From Anaerolineales bacterium (GTDB lineage Bacteria; Chloroflexota; Anaerolineae; Epilineales; JAANWY01), in NCBI GenBank assembly GCA_018263655.1, contig JAANWY010000033.1:1-12878 (forward strand): a stretch of DNA of 12,878 nucleotides, written 5' to 3'. Position 1 is the stretch's first letter. Each line of letters opens with the position of its first letter. Shown in pieces: positions 1-8,168 of the stretch. Made by a program: the position numbers and the translations under genes. The notes beneath the pieces were generated by a model. It saw only the letters and a list, made by a program, of their open reading frames with translations, did no database searches and had not been told where the DNA came from.

Positions 1-170
1 CCGACACGCCCACTCCTGCGCCAGCGCCGACCGACACGCCCACTCCTGCGCCAGCGCCGACCGACACGCCCACTCCTGCGCCGGCACTGACCGACACGCC
101 CACGCCGGCCCCCGGGGCGACAGACACGCCGACACCTGCGCCGGCACCGACCGACACACCGACGCCTGCT
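1..170 (+). repeat. 30-bp in-frame tandem repeat coding for the linker
   Basis: There are about 5.7 copies of a 30-bp unit. Copies 1-30 and 31-60 are identical, 61-90 differs at three positions, and 91-120, 121-150 and 151-170 are progressively diverged. Each unit encodes ten residues (PTDTPTPAPA type), so copy changes keep the frame. The array runs off the left edge, so the total copy number is unknown. Identical copies next to diverged ones suggest recent unit duplication by slippage or recombination. Confidence 0.95.
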
Positions 171-512
171 ATTCTGGACATCAACCATAAGATCGGTGCG
201 CCTGGCAGCTTTTTCGCCGTGACGGGCAGAAATTTCCCACCCAATGACGTGGCCACCATCCATGTCAACGGCGTCCAACTGGGCACAGTACCCACGGGGT
301 CTGCCGGTGGCTTCGTCGTTCTGCTCAATACGGAGGTCGCCGATCCAGGACGCTATTCCGTTACTGCCACAGTAAACCCCGAAGGGTACACCATTTTCTT
401 GCTGGATTCTGACGCGCCCACGTGGCCATCGGAAGGAGGCGGACCACTCGTTCAGGTGCCTCCCGGTATCGCTCTAGCGGATATCATTTACCTGCCCCTC
501 ATCCGCAGGTAG
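1..512 (+). CDS. Secreted protein, C-terminal part: Thr/Pro repeat linker, beta-sandwich domain, YLPLIRR end (5' truncated)
   Basis: The reading frame is open from the window edge (first full codon at 3) to TAG at 510-512, giving 169 visible residues; the start lies outside. Residues 1-56 are a low-complexity linker of about six PTDTPTPAPA units. Residues about 57-145 form a beta-rich domain with the pattern 'APGSFFAVTGRNFPPNDVAT', followed by VNG, resembling the IPT/TIG or other Ig-like domains common in Chloroflexota exoproteins. The protein ends IIYLPLIRR, the same kind of C-terminus as the two secreted proteins on the opposite strand. It is probably exported, but the signal peptide is not visible. 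The function of the missing N-terminal part is unknown. It is convergent with the gene ending at 688. I am confident that the frame is coding, because the repeats stay in frame and the domain is continuous with them, and less sure of the domain name. Confidence 0.85.
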   Translation, partial: DTPTPAPAPTDTPTPAPAPTDTPTPAPALTDTPTPAPGATDTPTPAPAPTDTPTPAILDINHKIGAPGSFFAVTGRNFPPNDVATIHVNGVQLGTVPTGSAGGFVVLLNTEVADPGRYSVTATVNPEGYTIFLLDSDAPTWPSEGGGPLVQVPPGIALADIIYLPLIRR

Positions 513-586
513 CGCTGACAATGCAGGTGCCAGGCACTTCTTATATTGAGCGCAAATCAAATGAGTGAATTTGAAACCTTTTCAAA

Positions 587-658
587 TGGGACGCAGATTT
601 GCGCAGATCAACGCAGATGCAGAAAAAACAGTGTCAACCTGCGTTCATCTGCGTCCCA
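587..658. repeat. Palindromic 'ACGCAGAT' repeat element between convergent genes
   Basis: TGGGACGCAGAT (587-598) and ATCTGCGTCCCA (647-658) are perfect inverted copies, and the match continues imperfectly inward (TTGCGCAG against GAACGCAG). ACGCAGAT also recurs as a direct repeat inside the left arm (591-598, 611-618, with GCGCAGAT at 601-608). The pentamer TCAAA flanks both ends (582-586 and 659-663), so a small inserted element is possible. It sits between two converging genes and, transcribed either way, would fold into a hairpin, so it could act as a bidirectional transcription block. No good U-tract follows. The rest of 513-687 shows nothing else. Confidence 0.6.
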
Positions 659-687
659 TCAAAATCACTGTTTTGAAGTGCGTGGAC

Positions 688-2712
688 TTAGTCCCGCAAC
701 ACCGCCGGCAGGTAGACGTGGTAGTCCATCTCTGGCGTGGACGTCGGCGCGACCGTCGCGGTCGGCGTGGGGCCGGCCGGCAGCGTCCTGGTCGCCGTGG
801 GTGTCGGCGTGGACGTTGGCGGGCTCGTCGTCGATGTCGAAGTCGGTGTAGCGCTGGCCGGCGGCGTCTCTGTTGGCGCGGGCGCCGGCGCCTCCCCGCC
901 CCAGTTCGGGTTGGTGCTCTTGCCATCGTCCGTCAGTTGCCACATCTCCAGCGGGTTGCTGCGGTCCATGATCCACAAATCCCGCCGATCTGGTGACACG
1001 TTGGTCTGCCAGTCGAAGACGATGTAGTCGCCGTCAGGTGATAGACTGGGGTTGAAGACGATCTCATTCTGGAAATCGGCCAGCATCGTGTCCTGACCGG
1101 TCGCTATGTCATACTGGTGGATTTCGTTGTCGAGCGTGTAAATAAACCCCGATCCATCGGGCAGCCAGGCCGGCGTTACCCACACTGCGCCGCCATCGTT
1201 CACCAGCCAAGTGCCGGCGCCACCGCCGGCCGTAGTCAAATAGATGCCGCTGTCGCCGCCCACAATCCAGTTGCGGTAGAGAATCTGGTCGTCCACCGGT
1301 GACCAGGCCAGCTTGTTAGCCGTCAGTGGCGCACTGAACAACTCGGTGCCGAAGGCTTCACCCGTCGCCTGGAATCGCATGGGCGCGATGACGTCAACGC
1401 CCACCTCAGAGCCATCCCGTTTCCACGAAATGCCCTTGCTATCATAATCGCCGCAGTTACCCTGGAAGGTAAGAGTGCCAACGTCCACCTCCTGGCCGGC
1501 GATTACGTCGGACACGGGGATGACGGCGTATTCTTTGCCATTGGCGCAGTCGCTGGGTGTATCCGACCAGTTGAAGACTATGTACTGGCTGACCCCTGGC
1601 CCCAGATCGGCTACGTTCTCCACCCGGAAGCTCACTTCTGACCCATAGCCGCCGATCTCCACCGAGGCCGCACCCTGCGCCCCCTGAATGTAGACATAAA
1701 AGGGAAGAACGGTTCCATAGTCATTGTAGATCCTGCCGGTCACCGTGCCCGTCTGGTAGCCGCCGGCATCCAGTGCGGCTTTGGAGGGTGGGTTGGTGAT
1801 GCGGCGCAGGTCGCTGCCGTCCGGCCGGATACCGTAGACGTCAGAGTGGAAGGCCGAGTACAGAAACTCGTGGTTGCTGCTGAAGGCCAGCTCGCTGGCG
1901 TCCGGCTTCCAGGCCACGTCGTAGATTGCGTTGGTATCGGGAACGGAACTGGGATGGGTCCAGAGGGTTTGTTGATTGCGCCCGTCCGGGTCAATGCGGT
2001 TGACGGTCATGGCATTGCCGGCGTCGTCCAGCCCGATGTAGGCAATGCTGCCGCTCCACGCCGGGCGGGTCATGCTGCCACTCACTCGGAAGGACACGTT
2101 ATCCACGTAAGCTTTGAACGCATTGGCCGGGTTCTGAACCAAGGCCAGGGCTAGGTAGACGTGTTCTCCGGCCGCGTGAGCCGCCTGAATCTGGGCCACG
2201 TCGTCGCCGCTGAGAGCCACGTCAAGCCGCTGCCAGCCCGTGTCGTAACTGACGACGGTTGTCTCCAGGACGGTAACAAGCGTGCTGGTGGGTGTAGACA
2301 GAAAGGCGTAGAACTGCGCTGCCCCCCCGTACGTGGGGAGCATGCGGTAGTCGAAGGTGAGCGTGGCGGCCGTCGTCTGTGTGGGCAGGAAGAGCTCCTG
2401 GTAGATGCTCGCTTGAGTTTCCGCGATGGCTTCCATGGACATGGCCGGCCCGCCATCCTGGCCTGCGGTGGCGTCAACGCCGCTGCCGGTCCCGGCTACG
2501 ACCCAGGCGGCCGGCTTGTTGTACCAGTCATATTGGTCAAAACCGCCGTTACGAACCAGTTCCTTGTCAGTTACGGGCTGGTTGTCCATCGGCGCCATCT
2601 CCTGTGCCAACGCCTGTGGGCCGGCTGTGTTCGCCAGTGACCCAAGCGCCAGCAAGCTAGCCGCGATTGTTATCAAGAGGACGAAGGGAAGAGAACGCGG
2701 TGTTTTCACCAT
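688..2712 (-). CDS. Secreted jelly-roll plus TolB/WD40-like beta-propeller protein
   Basis: This 674-aa protein starts with a signal peptide (residues 1-36, hydrophobic core about 9-27, probable cleavage after ALA36). Residues about 50-211 look like a carbohydrate-binding-type jelly roll, opening ELVRNGGF and closing AYVDNVSFRV. Residues about 220-310 and 426-605 carry TolB/PD40-like propeller blades, for example DPDGRNQQ, VAWKPDASELAFSS, GIRPDGSDLRRIT and PSLSPDGDYIVFDW. They are interrupted at about 311-425 by a beta-rich insert that begins GTVTGRIYNDYG. A Thr/Pro linker (608-660) leads to the end YHVYLPAVLRD. The likely role is extracellular or surface ligand binding; no enzyme motif is seen. 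ATG 2712-2710 has AAGGAG nine nt upstream, and its first 7 nt overlap the end of the preceding gene, so the two are probably translated from one mRNA. The ligand is unknown. Confidence 0.88.
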   Translation of the reverse strand: MVKTPRSLPFVLLITIAASLLALGSLANTAGPQALAQEMAPMDNQPVTDKELVRNGGFDQYDWYNKPAAWVVAGTGSGVDATAGQDGGPAMSMEAIAETQASIYQELFLPTQTTAATLTFDYRMLPTYGGAAQFYAFLSTPTSTLVTVLETTVVSYDTGWQRLDVALSGDDVAQIQAAHAAGEHVYLALALVQNPANAFKAYVDNVSFRVSGSMTRPAWSGSIAYIGLDDAGNAMTVNRIDPDGRNQQTLWTHPSSVPDTNAIYDVAWKPDASELAFSSNHEFLYSAFHSDVYGIRPDGSDLRRITNPPSKAALDAGGYQTGTVTGRIYNDYGTVLPFYVYIQGAQGAASVEIGGYGSEVSFRVENVADLGPGVSQYIVFNWSDTPSDCANGKEYAVIPVSDVIAGQEVDVGTLTFQGNCGDYDSKGISWKRDGSEVGVDVIAPMRFQATGEAFGTELFSAPLTANKLAWSPVDDQILYRNWIVGGDSGIYLTTAGGGAGTWLVNDGGAVWVTPAWLPDGSGFIYTLDNEIHQYDIATGQDTMLADFQNEIVFNPSLSPDGDYIVFDWQTNVSPDRRDLWIMDRSNPLEMWQLTDDGKSTNPNWGGEAPAPAPTETPPASATPTSTSTTSPPTSTPTPTATRTLPAGPTPTATVAPTSTPEMDYHVYLPAVLRD

Positions 2713-5700
2713 CGCTGTGTGCTCCTTGTTGTCTTGGATCCCGTGTTGCGCAGGACCAACGGGAGGTACACGGGCCGCTCAGCCGGCTGGTCGCTGAAGA
2801 TAACGTGGTGTGTGTCGAGGGTAATACCCAAGGTGTCCCCGTTAAAGACGTACACGTCCCAGAAGTACTGTTTGCCAAGCTCAAAACCGCCCGGTTGGCT
2901 CGACAGGCGATAGCTGCCAACACCGGTGCCCTCGGACGCAACCCAGTCGGGCGTGTAGCCGGCATCTGGAATGTAGTCGGCGCCGAAGAGGTGCAGGAAG
3001 TACAAGTCGTTTGCGACATTGCGGGCGTCCCAGCGGAAAAGGACGGGGAAGGGGCTGCCGAGTCGCTCTTCATCCGGCTCGCCCAGCGGCAGATTCGCGA
3101 TCTCCAGATCCCCACCGTGGACAGTCATACCAGCTTGGTAGCCCTCGATTGGATGGCCGATGATCACCTCCAGATACTGTGGGTCGGCGTCGACGTTAGC
3201 GAATCCGGTGAAGTACAGGTAGCCGGCCGGCAGCGCCGGGGCGCCGGTGAATTGGTACCGACCATCGACATCCGTCATCATGGCGTCCACCACCGCCACG
3301 TCGCTGCCGTCGTAGCTGAACAAACCAACCAGGATGTCGGGGGCCGGCGTGGCCAGCACCGTCACCTGGCCGTAGATGCCCGAGGCGCCGGGGGGTGGCG
3401 TGGCCGTTGGCCTCGGCGTCAGCGTGGCGGTTGGCGTAGCCATACTGCCGGCGCCAACTGTCACGACGCCCGATTCCAGGCTGATCGGAATCAGCAGCGC
3501 CTGACTGTCGGACAGGTTCGTGGCCGGCGTGAAAACCAGGCTGCTGGAGCCGTCGGCGATCCCTCGCAGGGTCAGGTGGACCAGAGTACCATTCCCGCTC
3601 ACGCCAGTCGCCGCACCTTGGAGCGACACGGCGTAGTCAACTCGACCGGCTGCGTTATCCACGGTGTTCTGGTACTCCTGTGTGGCGTGGCCGGCGAAGA
3701 GGGCGCCGAGTTGGAGATCACCCTCAACCTGTAGCCGGGAGGGATCAAATGTGAAGTGAATCTCGAAACCGTACAGGTCGGCGGCGCCTTCCACGCGGAC
3801 GTCGATGCCGGCTGAGCCGCCGCTCGGGATGAACACGGGCGACGGATCAAAGTGCAGAGTGGCGGTAGTGGCGGCTCGTGTGGCGGCGCCCCGACCCGCA
3901 GCACGTAAATTCAGTGCGGCACGGGCAAGGGCCTCCAATCTAGCAGTTTCTCGGTTGGCAGCGCCAGTAGGCCAGGGGATGGGGGCCGCTGCACCGAAGT
4001 TGCGTGAAACGAGTACCGCGTCCTGGATGCCGACCTGCCCGTCGCCATTGATGTCGGAGCGGGCGTCGGCCGGCGGCGCGTTCTGGCCGAACTCGTGCGA
4101 GACAAGCACGGCATCCTGCACGTTGACGAGGTCATCTTGGTTGGCATCGCCGCCAGCCAGTGTGACGGCCGGCAGGGTGACGTCGCCGTCGCTTACAGAA
4201 ACATTCTCGCGGCGAGCGAACAGGTAGCCCGGCATGCGGGCTTCAACATCCACCTGGCCAGACACGCCGGACAGCGCGAAGTCGCCGGCGGAATTCGCGT
4301 TGGTGGAGACACCATCGACACTCACTGCGACTCCGCTGAAGTCCGTGCGACCCTGAAGCTGGACGCGGCCGAGAACCCGCCCGCCACCGCCGGAGACCGT
4401 CAGGTTGCCGCTCTGCAAGGCCGCCGGGATGAGTTCGGCTAAGCTGTCGGATAGCGACGTGGTCGGGCCGAGGGTCAGCGGGCTGCTGCCCTGGGTCGTG
4501 CCACGGAAAGTCAGGCCCACCAAGGAGCCGCTGCGAGTCACACCGCCGGCTGCCCCTTGCAGGGCAACGGCGTAGTCCACTGTGCCGGCCGTGTTGTCCA
4601 CGGCCGTCTGGAAAGTCTGCACGGTTTTGCCGGCGAAGATGTCGCCAGGTTGCGGCGTGCCCTCCACCTGAACTTTCGCCGGGTCGAAGGACAGATGGAT
4701 CTCGTAGCCGTAAAGATCCGTCACCGTATCCACTCGAACTGCCACCTGGGTCGTGCTGCCCGCACCGACCGATGCGTTGGGCGGCGAAACGTAAACGCGA
4801 GCGGCGCCTGGGGGCGTCGTCGAGGTCGGTGAGGGAGAAGGCGTTACGCCGAGTGTGGCGGTGGGTGAGGGGGTAGGCGTTGCGCTGAGAGTCGAGGTGG
4901 GCGAGGGGGTACGCGTTGCGCTGGGGGTGGGTGGGGTCTGAGCGCTGCATACCGTCAGGCTGACGTCATCCACGTAGAAGCTGGTCGTCATCGACTCATC
5001 GGTATGGGCGTAAAAGGCCACCTGAATGGTTTGGCCGGCGTACGCACCGAGGTCGAAGCTGGACGACACCCAGCTATTCGACTGGCTGCGATCGTTTATC
5101 CTGTCGAGGATTTCGAGGAGTTCTCCGTTGGCATGCCTGATCTGCACTTCGAAGAAGTCGTAGGGGCCGCTAGTCTCCTGAGTTTCCATGTACCACCAAT
5201 AGGTCAGCGTGGTCGAGGCCGCACTGCTGGGCGTGGAGATCGTCTGATACAGCTCATCTTCGGCATCGTGGTAGCCGCCAAACCAGGCCGCGTAGTCGCC
5301 AGTGCGCGGGTCGATGGGCATGGTGTCCCGGTGAAAGATCAGGGTTCCACCAACGGAGCTGCCACCCACCCACGGGGCCGCGCTCCCGGTTTCAAAGCTA
5401 CCGTTTTCGATGTACTCGTCACACACAGGCTCCAGTGTCTGTGTAACGGTGGGCGTTGGTGATGGCCTCTCGCTAGTAGACGTGGGTGTCGGTGATGGTC
5501 GTTCGACGGTGGACGTTGGCGTCGCGGTGGGCGTTGGGGATGGTCCCTCAGTTGTGGACGTGGCTGTCGGGGTGGGCGTGGGGGTGCGCGTCGGGCCGGT
5601 CGCTTTCAGGTTGACCTGCCAGATGCCCCGGCCGAAGGTGCCGGCGACCAGCCGGCGAGTGTTGGCGTTGAAGGCCAAGTCGTACACCACGACGTTGGGC

Positions 5701-8111
5701 AGGCCGGCGCTGTAGCGGGACCAGTTTGCGCCGCCGTCGGTACTGCGATACACGCCCAGGTCGGTGGCGGCGTACAGGTTGTCGGGGTTAGCCGGGTCCA
5801 GCGTCAAAGCGTTGACGGGCAGGTTGGGCAGGCCGGCGCTCGCGTTGGTCCACGAACTGCCGCCGTCGATGGTCTTGAAGACGTGGCCGGGTGCGCCGGG
5901 CGTCGTCTCGTCAAAGCCGGACAGGGCGGCCCAGGCAGTGCTCGGGTTACTGGGGTGGACAACGATGCGTGACACGAAGCGATTCGGAATGCTGCTCGCG
6001 GCGCTCTGGAAGGTCGATCCGTCGGTGGTGACGGCGATGTTGCCATCCGACGCGCCGGCGTAGATGGTACGCGGGTTGGATGGGGCAATAGCGATGGTGG
6101 AGATGGCGCCCCGGCCGTTGGACAGATCGTCGGTGATCGCCGTCCATTGCTCCCCACGGTTAGTAGACTTGTACAGGCGGTGAGTGCCGTAGTACAGGAT
6201 GGCGGAGTTGGAGGGGTCGAGGGCGATGGGGGCATAGAACAAAACACGGTCGTTCAGGTCAAAGCCGTGGTCCTCGACGATTTGATTCTGGCTCTTGAAA
6301 GTGCCGAGAAACTTGAAGGTGTCCAGTCCACCACCTGTGTCGGATCGGGTCGGGCCGATCTGCTGACCGCTCAGATTGTAGTACTGGGCGTACATCGTAT
6401 TGGGATGGGCCGGATCGATGGCGGTGAAGCCGCCGTCGCCATCCTGCACGTGATCCCACACCGCTTGCCCCTTGAACAGATTGGTGCCGTTGTCCTGGGT
6501 GCCGCCGAGGATGATGTTGGGATCGGTGGGATGGAGGGCGATGCCGATGAACTGCGTCAGCTCCAACCCCGTGTTCATGCTGGTCCATGAATTGCCCCCA
6601 TCGGTAGACTTGAATACGCCTCCGTCGTTGCCCGAGTAGACGATGTTCGGGTGGGTGGGATCAACCAGCAGAGCATGCTGGTCGGCGTGGATAGAGGAGG
6701 TGGGATTGCACGAGATCTGGCTCCAGTTCTGCCCGCCATCTGTCGATTTGAAGAGATGTATCCCGCCGGCGTAGAGCACATCTGCGTTAGTGGGGTCGGC
6801 CACGACAACGCTGTCGTAGGAACACTGCTCGCCACAGTAGCCGCCGGCGTTCAGGGCAGCCCAATTCTGGCCGCCATCTTCCGACATGAACACGCCGCTC
6901 CCCACCTGACCCTGTTCGTCGATGATGGGGCCCCAGCCGGAGAAAATCCGATTCGGCCTGGCGGGAGAGATGGACAGCACCACGCGTGGTGGCATGTAGC
7001 CAACCGGGTTTGACCACTGGGCTACACTGGTCCAGCTCGTGCCCCCAGCGGTGGACTTGAAGATGTGGGTCGTTGGGACATTGTCGACCCAGAAGCCCAG
7101 TGCGACGTACACAGTGCTGGGCGAGCCAGGGACCAGGATCACATCATATCCAAAGGCCGCGTTCGGCAGGCCGTTGTTACCGTTCGTGAGCTGGGTCCAG
7201 CTTGCGCCGCCGTTGGTGGTCCTGTACAGTCCCGTGGCAGCCCCGCGTGCGATATCCGAGCTGCGATAGTTGCCGCCGGGCATCGTTACGGCGTAAAGCG
7301 CGTTCGGGTTAGTTGGATCGATGGCCAGGCGCATGATGCCTCGGTTGTCAAAGACCTCTTCGCCAAGCAGCGTCCAGCTTGCGCCGCCGTTGGTCGATTT
7401 GAGGACGCCGGCCCCCCAGTAGTTGTTGAGTTTGCCCTCCCCGGTACCGGCGTAGATCACGTTAGGGTTAGTGGGATCAATAACCAGCGCTCCGATGGAG
7501 AGGGATGCCTCATCCCGCATCAGCGCCGTCCAACCCTGACCGCCGTTGGTCGAGCGCCAGACACCGCCGTTGGCGCTGCCCAGGTACACGGTGTTGGGGT
7601 CATTGGGAGCGAGGGCCAGAGCGGTGACGCGCCCGGAGACGTTCATCCGGTTGCTCTGGCAGTAGGCTGGCTGGCCGTTGCGGATGGGGGCTGGCCCCAG
7701 CGGCACCCATGTCTCAGTCACCGATTGTAGGGCGCGCGACGCTGCGTGGCGTTGGACTTCCACGTAGGCGCGCTGGAGCGCGCCGGCCGGAATCTCTGTC
7801 CCCGGGTAGGCGCGCTGCTGGACAAACCAGCCGGCACGCTTGAGGGCGCCGCCTTCCCCAGACTCTTTGCCGTCCGCCTTAGTCGCCTCCAGTTCGTTCT
7901 CGCCTTCGTGGAGAGCGAGAGCGGCTGGGCAGTTTTGACAGGCGAGGGGCGCGACGCGCTCGGGCAGGGTGCGGGGCGCGTCCGGCGGGCGTGGGGACCA
8001 CCGGAACGGTGTGCCGGCAACAGGATGTGGTGCATGTGAAGTTCTGGCGATGGTCAGCAGGACGAAGAGCACGGATGCCAAAACAAACCAGCGAGCTAAC
8101 CGAGGGAACAT
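2706..8111 (-). CDS. Giant secreted Asp-box propeller protein with two cohesin-like domains and a dockerin-like module
   Basis: This 1801-aa protein starts at ATG 8111-8109, chosen because AAGGAG (8123-8118) lies six nt upstream and a clear signal peptide follows (MFPRLARWFV..., cleavage near residue 27). Residues about 135-835 are sortilin/BNR-type propeller repeats with ten clear Asp boxes (S-T-D/N-G-G-x-x-W; for example 187-194, 239-246, 456-463, 502-509, 790-797). A Thr/Pro linker (838-896) leads to a jelly-roll domain (about 898-1055, ENGSFETG to FYVDDVSLTV). A second linker follows, then cohesin-like domain 1 (about 1105-1240) and a carboxypeptidase-regulatory-like stretch (1244-1320). 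A dockerin-like calcium pair comes next (D1322/N1324/D1326/N1330/D1333 and D1353/N1355/D1357/D1364), then cohesin-like domain 2 (about 1417-1556). The last part is a C-terminal beta domain (1578-1775) and VYLPLVLRN at 1780-1788, followed by a 12-residue tail. No glycosidase or protease motif was seen. It is the first gene of a two-gene operon. Domain names are by pattern, not by search. Confidence 0.88.
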   Translation of the reverse strand: MFPRLARWFVLASVLFVLLTIARTSHAPHPVAGTPFRWSPRPPDAPRTLPERVAPLACQNCPAALALHEGENELEATKADGKESGEGGALKRAGWFVQQRAYPGTEIPAGALQRAYVEVQRHAASRALQSVTETWVPLGPAPIRNGQPAYCQSNRMNVSGRVTALALAPNDPNTVYLGSANGGVWRSTNGGQGWTALMRDEASLSIGALVIDPTNPNVIYAGTGEGKLNNYWGAGVLKSTNGGASWTLLGEEVFDNRGIMRLAIDPTNPNALYAVTMPGGNYRSSDIARGAATGLYRTTNGGASWTQLTNGNNGLPNAAFGYDVILVPGSPSTVYVALGFWVDNVPTTHIFKSTAGGTSWTSVAQWSNPVGYMPPRVVLSISPARPNRIFSGWGPIIDEQGQVGSGVFMSEDGGQNWAALNAGGYCGEQCSYDSVVVADPTNADVLYAGGIHLFKSTDGGQNWSQISCNPTSSIHADQHALLVDPTHPNIVYSGNDGGVFKSTDGGNSWTSMNTGLELTQFIGIALHPTDPNIILGGTQDNGTNLFKGQAVWDHVQDGDGGFTAIDPAHPNTMYAQYYNLSGQQIGPTRSDTGGGLDTFKFLGTFKSQNQIVEDHGFDLNDRVLFYAPIALDPSNSAILYYGTHRLYKSTNRGEQWTAITDDLSNGRGAISTIAIAPSNPRTIYAGASDGNIAVTTDGSTFQSAASSIPNRFVSRIVVHPSNPSTAWAALSGFDETTPGAPGHVFKTIDGGSSWTNASAGLPNLPVNALTLDPANPDNLYAATDLGVYRSTDGGANWSRYSAGLPNVVVYDLAFNANTRRLVAGTFGRGIWQVNLKATGPTRTPTPTPTATSTTEGPSPTPTATPTSTVERPSPTPTSTSERPSPTPTVTQTLEPVCDEYIENGSFETGSAAPWVGGSSVGGTLIFHRDTMPIDPRTGDYAAWFGGYHDAEDELYQTISTPSSAASTTLTYWWYMETQETSGPYDFFEVQIRHANGELLEILDRINDRSQSNSWVSSSFDLGAYAGQTIQVAFYAHTDESMTTSFYVDDVSLTVCSAQTPPTPSATRTPSPTSTLSATPTPSPTATLGVTPSPSPTSTTPPGAARVYVSPPNASVGAGSTTQVAVRVDTVTDLYGYEIHLSFDPAKVQVEGTPQPGDIFAGKTVQTFQTAVDNTAGTVDYAVALQGAAGGVTRSGSLVGLTFRGTTQGSSPLTLGPTTSLSDSLAELIPAALQSGNLTVSGGGGRVLGRVQLQGRTDFSGVAVSVDGVSTNANSAGDFALSGVSGQVDVEARMPGYLFARRENVSVSDGDVTLPAVTLAGGDANQDDLVNVQDAVLVSHEFGQNAPPADARSDINGDGQVGIQDAVLVSRNFGAAAPIPWPTGAANRETARLEALARAALNLRAAGRGAATRAATTATLHFDPSPVFIPSGGSAGIDVRVEGAADLYGFEIHFTFDPSRLQVEGDLQLGALFAGHATQEYQNTVDNAAGRVDYAVSLQGAATGVSGNGTLVHLTLRGIADGSSSLVFTPATNLSDSQALLIPISLESGVVTVGAGSMATPTATLTPRPTATPPPGASGIYGQVTVLATPAPDILVGLFSYDGSDVAVVDAMMTDVDGRYQFTGAPALPAGYLYFTGFANVDADPQYLEVIIGHPIEGYQAGMTVHGGDLEIANLPLGEPDEERLGSPFPVLFRWDARNVANDLYFLHLFGADYIPDAGYTPDWVASEGTGVGSYRLSSQPGGFELGKQYFWDVYVFNGDTLGITLDTHHVIFSDQPAERPVYLPLVLRNTGSKTTRSTQRW
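2722..2727 (-). promoter_or_regulatory. Ribosome binding site of the 674-aa propeller gene, inside the upstream gene
   Basis: AAGGAG on the minus strand lies nine nt before ATG 2712. It lies inside the last codons of the 1801-aa gene, whose TGA (2708-2706) overlaps the downstream start as ATGGTGA. The arrangement favours translational coupling. Confidence 0.75.
4800..4943 (-). repeat. Thr/Pro-rich linker coding repeat in the 1801-aa gene
   Basis: This stretch encodes residues about 1057-1104, made of near-repeats such as SPTSTLSATPTPSPTATLG. It separates the jelly-roll domain from cohesin-like domain 1. A similar linker is encoded at 5424-5600 (residues 838-896, repeats of SPTPTSTSERP type). 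Both are low-complexity and likely to vary in length between strains. Confidence 0.8.
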
Positions 8112-8117
8112 AATCAT

Positions 8118-8123
8118 CTCCTT
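8118..8123 (-). promoter_or_regulatory. Ribosome binding site that sets the start of the 1801-aa gene
   Basis: AAGGAG on the minus strand is six nt before ATG 8111. The in-frame ATG at 8117 would directly abut it, and more upstream starts would put 40 or more polar residues before the signal peptide, so 8111 is the best start. Confidence 0.8.
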
Positions 8124-8168
8124 CTTGTCAGTCCGGTGCCGCCTGTGTGTGGCAGAACCTCGCACATT

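Noticed and set aside
1..170. CRISPR-like regular 30-bp repeats
   Set aside because: The units are directly adjacent with no spacers and stay in one open frame encoding a Thr/Pro linker.
2667..3734. Long plus-strand open frame opposite the 1801-aa gene
   Set aside because: It is the antisense shadow of the cohesin-like region; it has no domain pattern and no ribosome site, while the minus frame has clear domains.
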